Assembly: GCF_900176505.1 (NCBI RefSeq)
Contig: NZ_FWYB01000001.1
Location: forward strand, 831,298-895,297
DNA from: Pedobacter nyackensis
Lineage (GTDB): Bacteria; Bacteroidota; Bacteroidia; Sphingobacteriales; Sphingobacteriaceae
Direction of reading: 5' to 3'
DNA length: 64,000 nucleotides
The notes beneath the pieces are model-generated. The model searched no databases, had not been told where the DNA came from, and worked only from the letters and a program-made list of their open reading frames with translations. Shown here in pieces: positions 8,539 through 16,289 of the stretch; the first letter of the stretch is position 1, and each line of letters begins with the position of its first letter. The position numbers and the translations under genes are program-made.

Positions 8539-9357
8539 TTACTTCAATTTCTTCTTTTCTTTTAAGCCCAGGTAATTCCCTGTATTAACAACTTTCTTAC
8601 CCGTCGTCTGTTCCAGTTCCTTTCTTGCAATACCTGCAATGTCGCCACCACGCTTCGCAACCTTTTTATTTTCCATAAGCCCAATAGGATTTTGAGCTTT
8701 AATAATCTCCGTAGTAGATGCTTCTCCCAGCATAGAAAATATTAGTTCCAGATCACTCATATGATCACGAAGGTTTTGTTTTTCAAGTCCTTTAAAATTT
8801 TTATGTTCCGAAGGTGTCACGCCAAATGTAGCCTTACTAATCTCAGCTGTTAATATGCTATATTCAATTCCTTCTTTAACCCCATGATTTTTCCATTCTC
8901 CTGTCAGCTCATCCCTTACAGCGATTCCTCTTACCCGCTTATCAATCCAGCCTTCGCTATATCCTTTGGCTCGGTAAATATCGCGCATTCTAGCTTGGGC
9001 AAGTTCCGGGTTTTCTATTTCATCTAGTCTATCAGAGCCAACCTGGGCAAGCCATAACTTAAATGGTTCAGCCTTAGTCGAGGGAACTGATTGGATAATT
9101 CGTAATAAGCCTTTTGTGTCAGAAGCCTGAATTTTTCTTTTTTTACCGTCAGCGGCTAGCATTTCAACCAGGGTACAAGTTGTACCCCAGTTACTTTTAA
9201 GCTGTTCATCCCTACTCAGCATCTTCTTGATATATTGTTTTACATCTGTGCTATCGGTAAGTATTGCAACCACATCTTGTACGGAAAAATACCATTTCTG
9301 CTCAGTTTCGCTCCATTCAGAACGAATTCGTTTGCTTTCAAATAATTTGATATCCAT
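8539..9357 (-). CDS. Bro-N domain / DinD-like protein
   Basis: This is a 272 aa protein whose first 100 residues fit the Bro-N domain found in phage antirepressors: 'IRSEWSETEQKWYFSVQDVVAILT' in two parts, then 'DTKGLLRIIQSVPSTKAEPFKLWL'. The remainder has the layout of the DinD family (E. coli DinD is about 274 aa): 'ILTAEISKATFGVTPSEHK', 'LRDHMSDLELIFSMLGEAST' and a basic tail. Bro-N is a DNA-binding domain, and DinD is LexA-regulated and antagonises RecA in E. coli. Whether this protein does so is inference. It is the third gene of a same-strand run with two unknown genes upstream. Confidence 0.75.
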   Translation of the reverse strand: MDIKLFESKRIRSEWSETEQKWYFSVQDVVAILTDSTDVKQYIKKMLSRDEQLKSNWGTTCTLVEMLAADGKKRKIQASDTKGLLRIIQSVPSTKAEPFKLWLAQVGSDRLDEIENPELAQARMRDIYRAKGYSEGWIDKRVRGIAVRDELTGEWKNHGVKEGIEYSILTAEISKATFGVTPSEHKNFKGLEKQNLRDHMSDLELIFSMLGEASTTEIIKAQNPIGLMENKKVAKRGGDIAGIARKELEQTTGKKVVNTGNYLGLKEKKKLK

Positions 9358-9436
9358 TTAATAAAACATTAAGAGCTAAGATAAGCAACTTTAAACCCAG
9401 CATCCACAAGTTTTAGGTAATATACGCTCATAGACA

Positions 9437-10294
9437 CTAATCGAGATAATTGGCTGGTAATTTCCCGTAAGCGTTAAAATATGCTTCCACGATATCAGGT
9501 AAGTTCATCGTATCCAGCATTTGTTTTATCGCAGTATGTTTTTCCGATTCTTCCCGATTATAAATTGCTCTTTCAGTATCGTCATCATCCAACGTACTTG
9601 GCGCGCTGTTAAGTATATTCTTGATCTCTGTTTCTGCCGAAACTTCCGTTATCTTCTCCATTAATTTTGAAAATATTTCGGAGGAGATTGTTCCATACCT
9701 AAAATCAAGCTTTTTCTTCTTCAGGAGTTTAAAAATAAATGTATATACTGGTATAAATTCTGGTGTGTTAACCGAAGTTGTAGTCTTATAAGCGAAACAA
9801 TCAAAGGGACTCTCATTGCTTATTTGACCGATGTTTGGAAAACGTTCGGTAATAATGCTGGATATCACCGATTTAAAAAGCTCATTCCCATTTGTTGCCA
9901 GTTTAAAACACCTGTTATTCTGGTCATGTACAATAGAGTTATGAGCAATGATTTGAACCAGGCCATGGATAAAAAGCCGTAAACAGGACAAGTCAGCGTC
10001 TACTACGGGAGGTTTGAAATTTCTTTCGAAGTTCTCAAAAGAAATCAACTCTTTCATTTTATAGGACCTACCAAACCTTCTGGCCTCTTTATAATCATAG
10101 GCACGGTTTCGCCTGTATATCCAATACTCATATCTCGCTGAAGGGTATATTAAATCGCGGTATACAGACTGCTCAAAATTATTGCCTAGCACTTCGGCAA
10201 CAAATTGATCGTAATATTCGAATAAATATTTAATCAGGTTTGCATAGCGGTTCTTGTTCACTACGTTAAAACTAGGGTCTAAATGATATCTCAT
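9437..10294 (-). CDS. Unknown 285 aa protein, paired with upstream gene
   Basis: This is a soluble, mostly helical protein rich in aromatic and basic residues in its first 100 positions (YEYWIYRRNRAYDYKEARRF). It has a 'RLFIHGLVQIIAHNSIVHD' helix and an acidic linker (STLDDDDTERAI) before the C-terminus. There is no signal peptide, membrane segment or recognised catalytic motif. Its start is 11 bases from the stop of the gene upstream, which points to translational coupling. I cannot assign a family. Confidence 0.55.
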   Translation of the reverse strand: MRYHLDPSFNVVNKNRYANLIKYLFEYYDQFVAEVLGNNFEQSVYRDLIYPSARYEYWIYRRNRAYDYKEARRFGRSYKMKELISFENFERNFKPPVVDADLSCLRLFIHGLVQIIAHNSIVHDQNNRCFKLATNGNELFKSVISSIITERFPNIGQISNESPFDCFAYKTTTSVNTPEFIPVYTFIFKLLKKKKLDFRYGTISSEIFSKLMEKITEVSAETEIKNILNSAPSTLDDDDTERAIYNREESEKHTAIKQMLDTMNLPDIVEAYFNAYGKLPANYLD

Positions 10295-10305
10295 AGCAGT
10301 TTTAG

Positions 10306-11094
10306 TTATGCATTGAAATCCATTTTTTGCCAGTTTATTGTTTTGGTCTTAGCAGCCTCGCCGTCTGATATAAAAGCTTTTAGTATTGCTACTGGGTTAA
10401 AATCGACTGTATTGTAAAACATTTTTCCTGCAAAGGTATTCCTCAAAAACTGCAAGGAAATTACAGTAACACAAAGACAGCCTGGTTCAATCTTAAATTC
10501 AAATTGTTGTGGAGCTATAACGTCTGCTTGATATTTGTATTCTATTTCTGTTGTTTGAACAGGATTGAAATAATGCTGTCCATTTGTCAGATCGAAAATG
10601 CCAAGCCCAAAGCTCAACATACAATGTCTGATTTCTTTTGGAAAGTTAAGCTCCTGTGGGAGTCGCATTTCTGGTATACTGATCTTTAATTTGTTCCCCG
10701 TCACCTCTAATTCCGGACGTACATGAAAAATATTTCTTACCAGTGAATGTTGATTGAATTCAAAACCATTTAGCCTGTCAAAACTATCGCTGCGGAAATC
10801 GAAAATGCCTTTATCTATATTTTTACACTGATTTAGAATGTGTACTACTTCAGAATTTAAACGATTTACCATTTCGCCATCGGTAAAATCGGTAGTAATA
10901 GGATTAAGATTATTCCTCAAGGTCATGGCTAGCGTACTGGCTTTTCCGAAAATTTTGGCTGCGATTTTGCTGGGCTCAGTATAACTGGAAGGTGTAAAAA
11001 CAGGTTTTTTTTGAATAACCTGTTTATTTCGGTATTTCTTGTATACCGTAGGACCAATTTTGCCTGTAATAAATTTTCCATTAACTCTAGCCAT
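10306..11094 (-). CDS. Unknown Bacteroidota protein beginning MARVNGKFITGKIG
   Basis: I chose the internal ATG at 11094, giving 263 aa, because the 23 residues upstream of it look like random translation. The compact leader 'MARVNGKFITGKIGPTVYKK' has the glycine-rich 'G..G.igp..f.k..gkqv' style I associate with a group of uncharacterised Bacteroidota proteins. The next segment 'SKIAAKIFGKASTLAMTLR' is helical and the C-terminal half is beta-rich. It is likely the first gene of the three-gene run ending with the Bro-N protein. Function unknown. Confidence 0.55.
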   Translation of the reverse strand: MARVNGKFITGKIGPTVYKKYRNKQVIQKKPVFTPSSYTEPSKIAAKIFGKASTLAMTLRNNLNPITTDFTDGEMVNRLNSEVVHILNQCKNIDKGIFDFRSDSFDRLNGFEFNQHSLVRNIFHVRPELEVTGNKLKISIPEMRLPQELNFPKEIRHCMLSFGLGIFDLTNGQHYFNPVQTTEIEYKYQADVIAPQQFEFKIEPGCLCVTVISLQFLRNTFAGKMFYNTVDFNPVAILKAFISDGEAAKTKTINWQKMDFNA

Positions 11095-11258
11095 AATTAC
11101 ATTGATTTGAGGTTTAACAAATGCCTGGCTTTGCATCGACCAGGATAGTATAACTATGCGCAATTAGAGTGCCAGATTAATGCAGTTATCCCGGGTAATA
11201 ATAGTTAAAGGCGGAGTGCATGCGGGGTATAGGCGGGCTCAATGCGGGGTATGGTAAA

Positions 11259-11369
11259 ATGGTGGCCAAAGATATTCCCGGGTTGTCTTATACTGTTTGG
11301 CTTAATCAAAATCAAATTGTAGAGTTATTTCAATCTAGTAAGGCTAATATCAGTAAACATATCTTTTAA
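11259..11369 (+). pseudogene. RhuM-family N-terminal relic
   Basis: A 36-codon frame contains 'LSYTVWLNQNQIVELFQSSK' followed by 'ANISKHIF' and a stop. This matches the conserved N-terminal helix-turn-helix-like motif of RhuM-family proteins ('vWLtQaqmaeLFqtskqnIS.Hi'), which are usually about 330 aa. Only this start remains. Just upstream, ATGCGGGGTAT occurs twice (11220 and 11242). The patch is a mosaic of remnants. Confidence 0.5.
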
Positions 11370-11390
11370 TCAAAAGAATTGATAAAAGAT

Positions 11391-11419
11391 TGAACTGTTC
11401 GGAAATTCCGAACAGTTCA
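11391..11419. repeat. Perfect 29-base palindrome
   Basis: TGAACTGTTCGGAA, one A, then its exact reverse complement TTCCGAACAGTTCA. Neither side has a strong T-run, so it is not a convincing intrinsic terminator. It sits between the RhuM relic and the Rpn-like relic. It could be a protein-binding site, the tip of a mobile remnant, or a weak terminator. Confidence 0.6.
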
Positions 11420-11498
11420 AGAACATTTTATTCCGGGCATATACAGCCAGTTTATAGGCCATTGGTGCTTCATCGGAGATTGGCACCCAAATGGCAGA

Positions 11499-11834
11499 AT
11501 GCGAAATATAGATCGTGTTAAACATAAGGCTATTATGAATTTTATGAAGTATTACGTGAATTTTGAAAACCCTAATATGATGATTACATTTGATAAAGAA
11601 ATTGAACAACTATTAGGAAGAACAACACCTATGGGAACTGAAGAATATCTATTACAAAAAAGAGAAGCCGAAGGGATTCAAATAGGAGAAGCCAAGGGAA
11701 TTGCCAAGGGAATTTCTAAGGGACGTCACGACGAGGCGCTTGATATTGCTCGTGAGATGCTAGCCGAAGAGGAACCCCTTGAAAAAATCATTAAGTATAC
11801 TAAGTTGTCAATTGAAGAAATCCAGTCTCTATAG
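11499..11834 (+). pseudogene. C-terminal relic of an Rpn-type nuclease/transposase
   Basis: The 111-codon frame holds only the tail of a PD-(D/E)XK Rpn-like protein: 'MMITFDKEIEQLLGRTTPMG', the 'EGIQIGEAKGIAKGISKG' repeat, and an end 'REMLAEEEPLEKIIKYTKLS'. The last part mirrors the tail of the intact Rpn protein at 18653-19567 ('YEMLADNVPIDKILKYTRLS'). The nuclease core is missing. The bases encoding 'MITFDKEI' recur exactly at 39010-39034, and those encoding 'MGTEE' recur at 23565, so relics of this gene are scattered across the window. Confidence 0.65.
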
Positions 11835-11863
11835 AAGGTGGGGCTCCCTGAGCAGGGTAAATC

Positions 11864-12169
11864 TCAGTTAAGCAGCTCAGCCAGTTTCTTCTCTAGGGCG
11901 CTGCCTCTGAGGTTATGGGCTATGATTTTACCATTCGAATCCACTAAATAATTCACTGGAATTTGTTTGATGTTTAAACTTGTGGCCAGGCGTTTTCCCT
12001 CGTCATTTGTATTAACGAACGAATCCATCTTAAGTGCAGCGACCATACCTTTCCAACGTCCGAGATCATCTTGACGATCTAGTGATACCGTCATTACCTC
12101 AAATCCTTTTTCTTTATACATTTTTTTTGCCTCGATCAAGTTGGGCAAAACTAAATAATTAGTTTTCAA
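11864..12169 (-). pseudogene. TlpA/AhpC-type thioredoxin fragment lacking the CxxC site
   Basis: The 101-codon frame aligns with the C-terminal half of TlpA-family thiol reductases: 'PNLIEAKKMYKEKGFEVMTV', 'SLDRQDDLGRWKGMV', the cis-proline strand 'NIKQIPVNYLVDSNGKIIAH' and an end 'ALEKKLAELLN'. The upstream strand and CxxC active site that should precede 'PNLIEA' are gone, replaced by MKTNYLVL. A reductase without the cysteines cannot do disulfide exchange, so this is most likely a truncated relic. Confidence 0.6.
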
Positions 12170-12216
12170 AATGATCTGTGTTTTTTCAAAGCAATTAGTT
12201 TATTAACTTAGTACTC

Positions 12217-12591
12217 ATGAAGATTCCAGAAGAAAAACTCTCCATATCAGATAACATCATTCAAGCTATTGTTGATCAACCCTCTAATGCGCCAAAAATA
12301 CTGCAAGAGGATTTAAGTAACCACAAAACTGAAATTAGTTACCTTATCGACAATTACCTGCCTGGCACATATAAAGTATCCGTATTTAAAATAATCGATC
12401 TTGCCTTTGGGAGTGAACTTCAAGGTACATTAAAAATAAACTACAATGCCACAGAATTTAGCGGATGCGAACTAACAGAAACAGAATTAGATAATTTTAT
12501 AAATGTGAACTTCGCTATTGATAAACACACACTTCAGGTTATTTTAACAGGAGAGGAGATTAGGGAAAGAGACAGTTTCGAAGAATTTTAG
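12217..12591 (+). CDS. Conserved hypothetical protein, 124 aa
   Basis: This is a small acidic soluble protein with an N-terminal helical part (ISDNIIQAIVDQPSNAPKIL) and a C-terminal mixed part ('GTLKINYNATEFSGCELTE'). It has no signal peptide or known motif. It is divergent from the TlpA relic at 11864. I do not recognise the family. A short non-coding stretch to 12697 follows, in which I see nothing. Confidence 0.5.
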   Translation: MKIPEEKLSISDNIIQAIVDQPSNAPKILQEDLSNHKTEISYLIDNYLPGTYKVSVFKIIDLAFGSELQGTLKINYNATEFSGCELTETELDNFINVNFAIDKHTLQVILTGEEIRERDSFEEF

Positions 12592-12697
12592 TGAGCGAAG
12601 TAGCATTTGAAATTACAGGAATTATGGATGCATTTGTGGAAATTTCAAAATATATACTAAAACCATCAGCCCCCCGCCTCGTTAGATTTACAAAAGC

Positions 12698-14026
12698 CTA
12701 TTTCTTTTCTTTGGTGAAAAGGGTCATCTGTCCACCTTGCTTTAAGGCCATTTCTTGCTTTTCCGCATTAAATTCTATTACAATCCCCGCACCATCGAAC
12801 TTAAACTTATCTTTTGCTACAGCTTCGAGAGGAAATGCTGCCTGACCAGTGGCCTGGGCAACGAGGGAGGTGCCATTTTTGGTAAAAGTTATTTTAATCG
12901 GCATTGTTGTGCTTGCATAAATTCCGAGATAGGAATCCAGCTCTTCCTTCTTTAAGACAACTTCTTTAAATGAGGGAATTTGAAATGATTTACCATTGCT
13001 GATGCTCAATAACGCGACACTTATATCATTTAATGGATAATTCAGTCCGTTTATGCAAGATGCAATTGAGATACCGCTTTCTTTAAAACTATAAAGCACG
13101 CTGTAACTGCCATAAGTTCCCCCATTGTGGCCTAAGCCAGTTTGATCATAGAAAGGAACCCTTAATAACCCCATTGCAAACTGATTTTGATCCTTAAACG
13201 CACTCATTTGAGCGTAACTCTTTGGGCTAACAAGTTTACCTGAAGACAGCGCGTTCATAAACGTAAGCAGATCCGCAGGTGTGGACAAAATATCTCCCAC
13301 ACCAATCACATTTGGGAAGTAAATATCTTTTCTATCGGTCCAATTGCTGATCATCGCGTAGGGTCTAGCCTCTGTTTTTCCGCTATTATTAGGTATTCCA
13401 GAAGACGTATTTTTGAGGCCTATTTTTTTTAAAACCCGGACTTCCAGTAACCTACTGTATGGTTTTCCTGTTATCTCTTCGAGAATATATGCCATTAACA
13501 GATATCCGGAATTACTGTATTGTTGCTTGGTACCGGGGTCGAAATGTGCATTTCTTTTGGCAATGGTGTCCAAAAGTTCAGCTTTGGGATGTGGGTTAGT
13601 AATCCAACCTTTGTTGGTCACATCATTTACATAATCCATCAAGCCACTGGTATGCGACAGCAAATCTAAAACGGTTATTTTCTCAGCGTTGGGCATCCGA
13701 GGAAAATATTTCGACAGTTTGGTATCCAATGATAACTTGCCCTCATCTATCAGCTGAAAGATCATTGTAGCAGTGAAAACCTTAGTGATTGATCCTATTC
13801 TATATTGTGTAGCGGAAGACGCACGAATAGTATCTGGACGTAAGGATTTATATCCCAAAGATCTTTGGTAAACAAGTTTTCCGTTTTTAGCAACTGCGAA
13901 GCTTCCCATGCTTTTATTGTGATCGCCTAATGCATTAAAAAAGCTGTCTAGCTTTGCGGTATTGATATCCTGGGCTGGAGCTCTAAGGATAAATAGAAAG
14001 AGTAATAATGTGAAGGTTATTCTCAT
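12698..14026 (-). CDS. Serine hydrolase of the class C beta-lactamase family
   Basis: This is a 442 aa exported enzyme. The signal peptide covers residues 1-18 (ending RAPAQ). The catalytic triad elements of the family are in place: S79-I-T-K82 (SxxK) in 'RIGSITKVF', Y170-S-N172 (YxN) in 'QQYSNSGYL', and H300-N-G302 (HxG) in 'LGHNGGTYG'. The last 100 residues form a small beta domain ('LGIYASTTMPIKITF') usual in Bacteroidota members. These enzymes act as D-amino peptidases, esterases or transpeptidase-like hydrolases; the substrate cannot be told. It is a single gene. Confidence 0.9.
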   Translation of the reverse strand: MRITFTLLLFLFILRAPAQDINTAKLDSFFNALGDHNKSMGSFAVAKNGKLVYQRSLGYKSLRPDTIRASSATQYRIGSITKVFTATMIFQLIDEGKLSLDTKLSKYFPRMPNAEKITVLDLLSHTSGLMDYVNDVTNKGWITNPHPKAELLDTIAKRNAHFDPGTKQQYSNSGYLLMAYILEEITGKPYSRLLEVRVLKKIGLKNTSSGIPNNSGKTEARPYAMISNWTDRKDIYFPNVIGVGDILSTPADLLTFMNALSSGKLVSPKSYAQMSAFKDQNQFAMGLLRVPFYDQTGLGHNGGTYGSYSVLYSFKESGISIASCINGLNYPLNDISVALLSISNGKSFQIPSFKEVVLKKEELDSYLGIYASTTMPIKITFTKNGTSLVAQATGQAAFPLEAVAKDKFKFDGAGIVIEFNAEKQEMALKQGGQMTLFTKEKK

Positions 14027-14080
14027 GTTATAATTGCGTTAATTGTACTAAATATAAAGAAATAAATGAGTATTAAATAT

Positions 14081-14140
14081 TGAAAAGCTATCATGCCTAA
14101 TAACTAACCATACTATATTCTGATTATGCTATTTAAAATG
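14081..14140. repeat. Non-coding shared segment, copy A
   Basis: About 60 bases upstream of the serine hydrolase (minus strand) closely match 23441-23501. The most conserved core is CTATATT-TGATTA-GCTATT-AAAATG, preceded by TAACCA and ATCAT. The match spans most of the segment with a few substitutions and one or two indels. It has no coding potential. It may be a shared regulatory region or the remnant of a duplicated sequence. Confidence 0.5.
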
Positions 14141-14172
14141 ACATTCACCTGCGGTATTGTCTAACATATGTT

Positions 14173-14246
14173 CTAGATTTAGTAATAATTAAATCCCTGT
14201 AGATGTCTAGTCATAAACCTAGATTAGATCATATCGGGCTAGATTA
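14173..14246 (+). promoter_or_regulatory. Three CTAGATT direct repeats upstream of the fucosidase
   Basis: CTAGATT occurs at 14173, 14219 and 14239, all in the same orientation, in the 264-base gap before the GH29 gene; a partial CTAG copy lies at 14207. Repeated 7-mers in front of a glycosidase gene may be sites for a regulator. This is an inference from spacing and repetition only. No clear TAnnTTTG promoter element was seen in this gap. Confidence 0.3.
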
Positions 14247-14290
14247 AACAAGAATTAAATGCAATAAATCATAGAATATTAAACGGAATC

Positions 14291-16090
14291 ATGAAACACA
14301 AAATAAAGATAAAATTGTCTGTCGGATTAACCATTATCTTATTCTTTTTTTCTAACGGAATTAACCTTGCTCAGGAATCCGGTAAGAAAAAAATGAATGA
14401 AATGTGGGATGGTAAAGCAAATTCAAATAGCGAAACAAATACAACAAGAGGTAGGCTGTTTAGAGATGGTAAATATGCTATGTTTATTCACTGGGGTTTA
14501 TTTTCTCAGTTAAGTAATAAATGGAAAGGGAAAACCTATTATGGTATTGGCGAATGGTTAATGAACAGCAATATGGCAAATATTTCTGCTCAGGATTATT
14601 TGCCAGTAGCTAAAGATTTTAATCCTGTAAACTTTAACGCAAAAGCAATCGTACAGCTAGCTAAGGATGCAGGTATGAAATATATAGTGGTTACCAGTAA
14701 GCACCATGATGGATTTGCCATGTTTCATTCCAAAGACAATAAATTTAATATCGTTGATGCCACTCCTTTTAAGAGAGACCCGATGATTGAACTGGCTAAA
14801 GCTTGCAAGGATGCTGGACTTGGCTTTGGTTTCTATTATTCTCAGAATCAGGACTGGACGGCACCAGGTGGTAATGGTGGACCTGAGAAAGATGAACAGG
14901 GAAATAAGAAGATATTTGATGATTATTTTAAAGAGAAGTGTTATCCTCAGGTTCAGCAGATTACTACAGATTATGGCCCAATAGAACTGGTTTGGTTCGA
15001 TACCCCAGGAGGAATGGATAAGAAATATGCAGAACAACTGGTGGCCTTAGTTCATAAAAATCAGCCTGGAGCTTATGTATCTGGTCGTGTTGGCCATAAT
15101 CTGGGTGATTATTCTACACTGGGTGATATGGAAGTGCCTAAACAAAATGTAGAGGGCTTATGGGAATCCGTGGATGTAACCAATGATGCATGGGGATATG
15201 CCTGGTACGATCAGAATTGGAAAAGCGCTAAAGAACTTTTAACCAGAACGCTTTCTACTGTAGCTAGGGGAGGAACTTATATGCTTAATGTTGGGCCAAA
15301 ACCAGATGGTACTATTCCTGAGCAGGCGGCTCTTGCATTACGTAATTCTGGTAACTGGATAAAGAAATATCCGCAAACATTATATGCGGCGAAAGCGTCT
15401 CCTTGGAAACATACTTTGCCTTGGGGTGATGCTACTGTACAGGGAAACAAAATCTCCCTGCTGGTGTACGAATGGCCGACAACCGGACATTTATACCTTC
15501 CGGGATTGTTGTCTGAAATAACTTCTGTGAAATTAGTAAACAATAAAAAACGTGAGGCGTTAAAATTCACCAAAAAGAATGGATGGTTGGATCTAGCTAT
15601 ACCTGTAAAGGCGCCAGAAACTTTGGTTTCAGTTGTTGAAATAACGGTTAAGGGTAGCCCAAAGGCAAATTCAATACAAAGTGTAGATCCAAAAATGGAA
15701 ACTGTGATCTATGCTGATTTTGCTAAGGCAATAAATTGTGAGAAAGCCGGTAAGTCCTGGATGGAGAAATTTGGTGAGTGGAAGCATATTACCCAAGTGA
15801 CCAATTGGGCAACAGACAGTAAACTGGAATGGGACCTGGAAGTGCTGCAGCCTGGTTATTATCAAACTGAACTAAATTATACTGGTTTAGGGCGTATAGT
15901 CTGGAAGGTTGAAAATAATGAAGGAGGAATTGTTCAAAATCAACAAAACTCTTCTTCTGTGTATACCTGGTATCCTATGGGATGGATGAAGTTTGAACAT
16001 CCGGGAAAATATAAAATATCTGTATCTCTGGTAGAGGGAGATGGACAGAAGGCTAGTCTATCTGCAATAAGGCTTAAAAAAGTTGAGTAA
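14291..16090 (+). CDS. Alpha-L-fucosidase, glycoside hydrolase family 29
   Basis: This is a 599 aa exported enzyme that hydrolyses terminal alpha-L-fucose from glycans. The signal peptide is residues 1-27. The GH29 barrel shows its hallmarks: 'KYAMFIHWGLFS' (H67), 'VVTSKHHDGFAMF' (H138-H139), and the nucleophile region 'IELVWFDTPGG' with D237. The strand 'RGGTYMLNVGPKPDGTI' ends the barrel. About 120 residues of an extra C-terminal beta domain ('GEWKHITQVTNWATDSKLEW') follow, possibly carbohydrate-binding. It lies 199 bases before a GH36-type enzyme on the same strand, suggesting a joint role in breaking fucosylated, galactose-containing glycans. Confidence 0.93.
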   Translation: MKHKIKIKLSVGLTIILFFFSNGINLAQESGKKKMNEMWDGKANSNSETNTTRGRLFRDGKYAMFIHWGLFSQLSNKWKGKTYYGIGEWLMNSNMANISAQDYLPVAKDFNPVNFNAKAIVQLAKDAGMKYIVVTSKHHDGFAMFHSKDNKFNIVDATPFKRDPMIELAKACKDAGLGFGFYYSQNQDWTAPGGNGGPEKDEQGNKKIFDDYFKEKCYPQVQQITTDYGPIELVWFDTPGGMDKKYAEQLVALVHKNQPGAYVSGRVGHNLGDYSTLGDMEVPKQNVEGLWESVDVTNDAWGYAWYDQNWKSAKELLTRTLSTVARGGTYMLNVGPKPDGTIPEQAALALRNSGNWIKKYPQTLYAAKASPWKHTLPWGDATVQGNKISLLVYEWPTTGHLYLPGLLSEITSVKLVNNKKREALKFTKKNGWLDLAIPVKAPETLVSVVEITVKGSPKANSIQSVDPKMETVIYADFAKAINCEKAGKSWMEKFGEWKHITQVTNWATDSKLEWDLEVLQPGYYQTELNYTGLGRIVWKVENNEGGIVQNQQNSSSVYTWYPMGWMKFEHPGKYKISVSLVEGDGQKASLSAIRLKKVE

Positions 16091-16289
16091 ATTGAGGACA
16101 AATGAATAAACCATTGTAATAATTCCTTGCCAAGGTTTTGGACTGGGCAGAATAATCCATCTTATAGATTGTATTGTCTATCTTTTTTGGCTCAAGGTAT
16201 CCTAATTTTAGAAGTGTTTTTAAGTTTTTATACTAAGAACGTTTGACATGCAAGGGCTGACTCGTAAAAAATAGAAATATTTGAATTAT

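Noticed and set aside
12591..12845. Open frame overlapping the end of the 12217 gene and the serine hydrolase
   Set aside because: It is antisense to the hydrolase over most of its length and has no protein-like pattern.
16091..16280. Terminator between the GH29 and GH36 genes
   Set aside because: Only a weak five-base stem before a T-run near 16190; not enough to call it.
16281..16289. TTG start for the GH36 gene
   Set aside because: The ATG at 16290 gives a better signal peptide and the extra residues are not needed.
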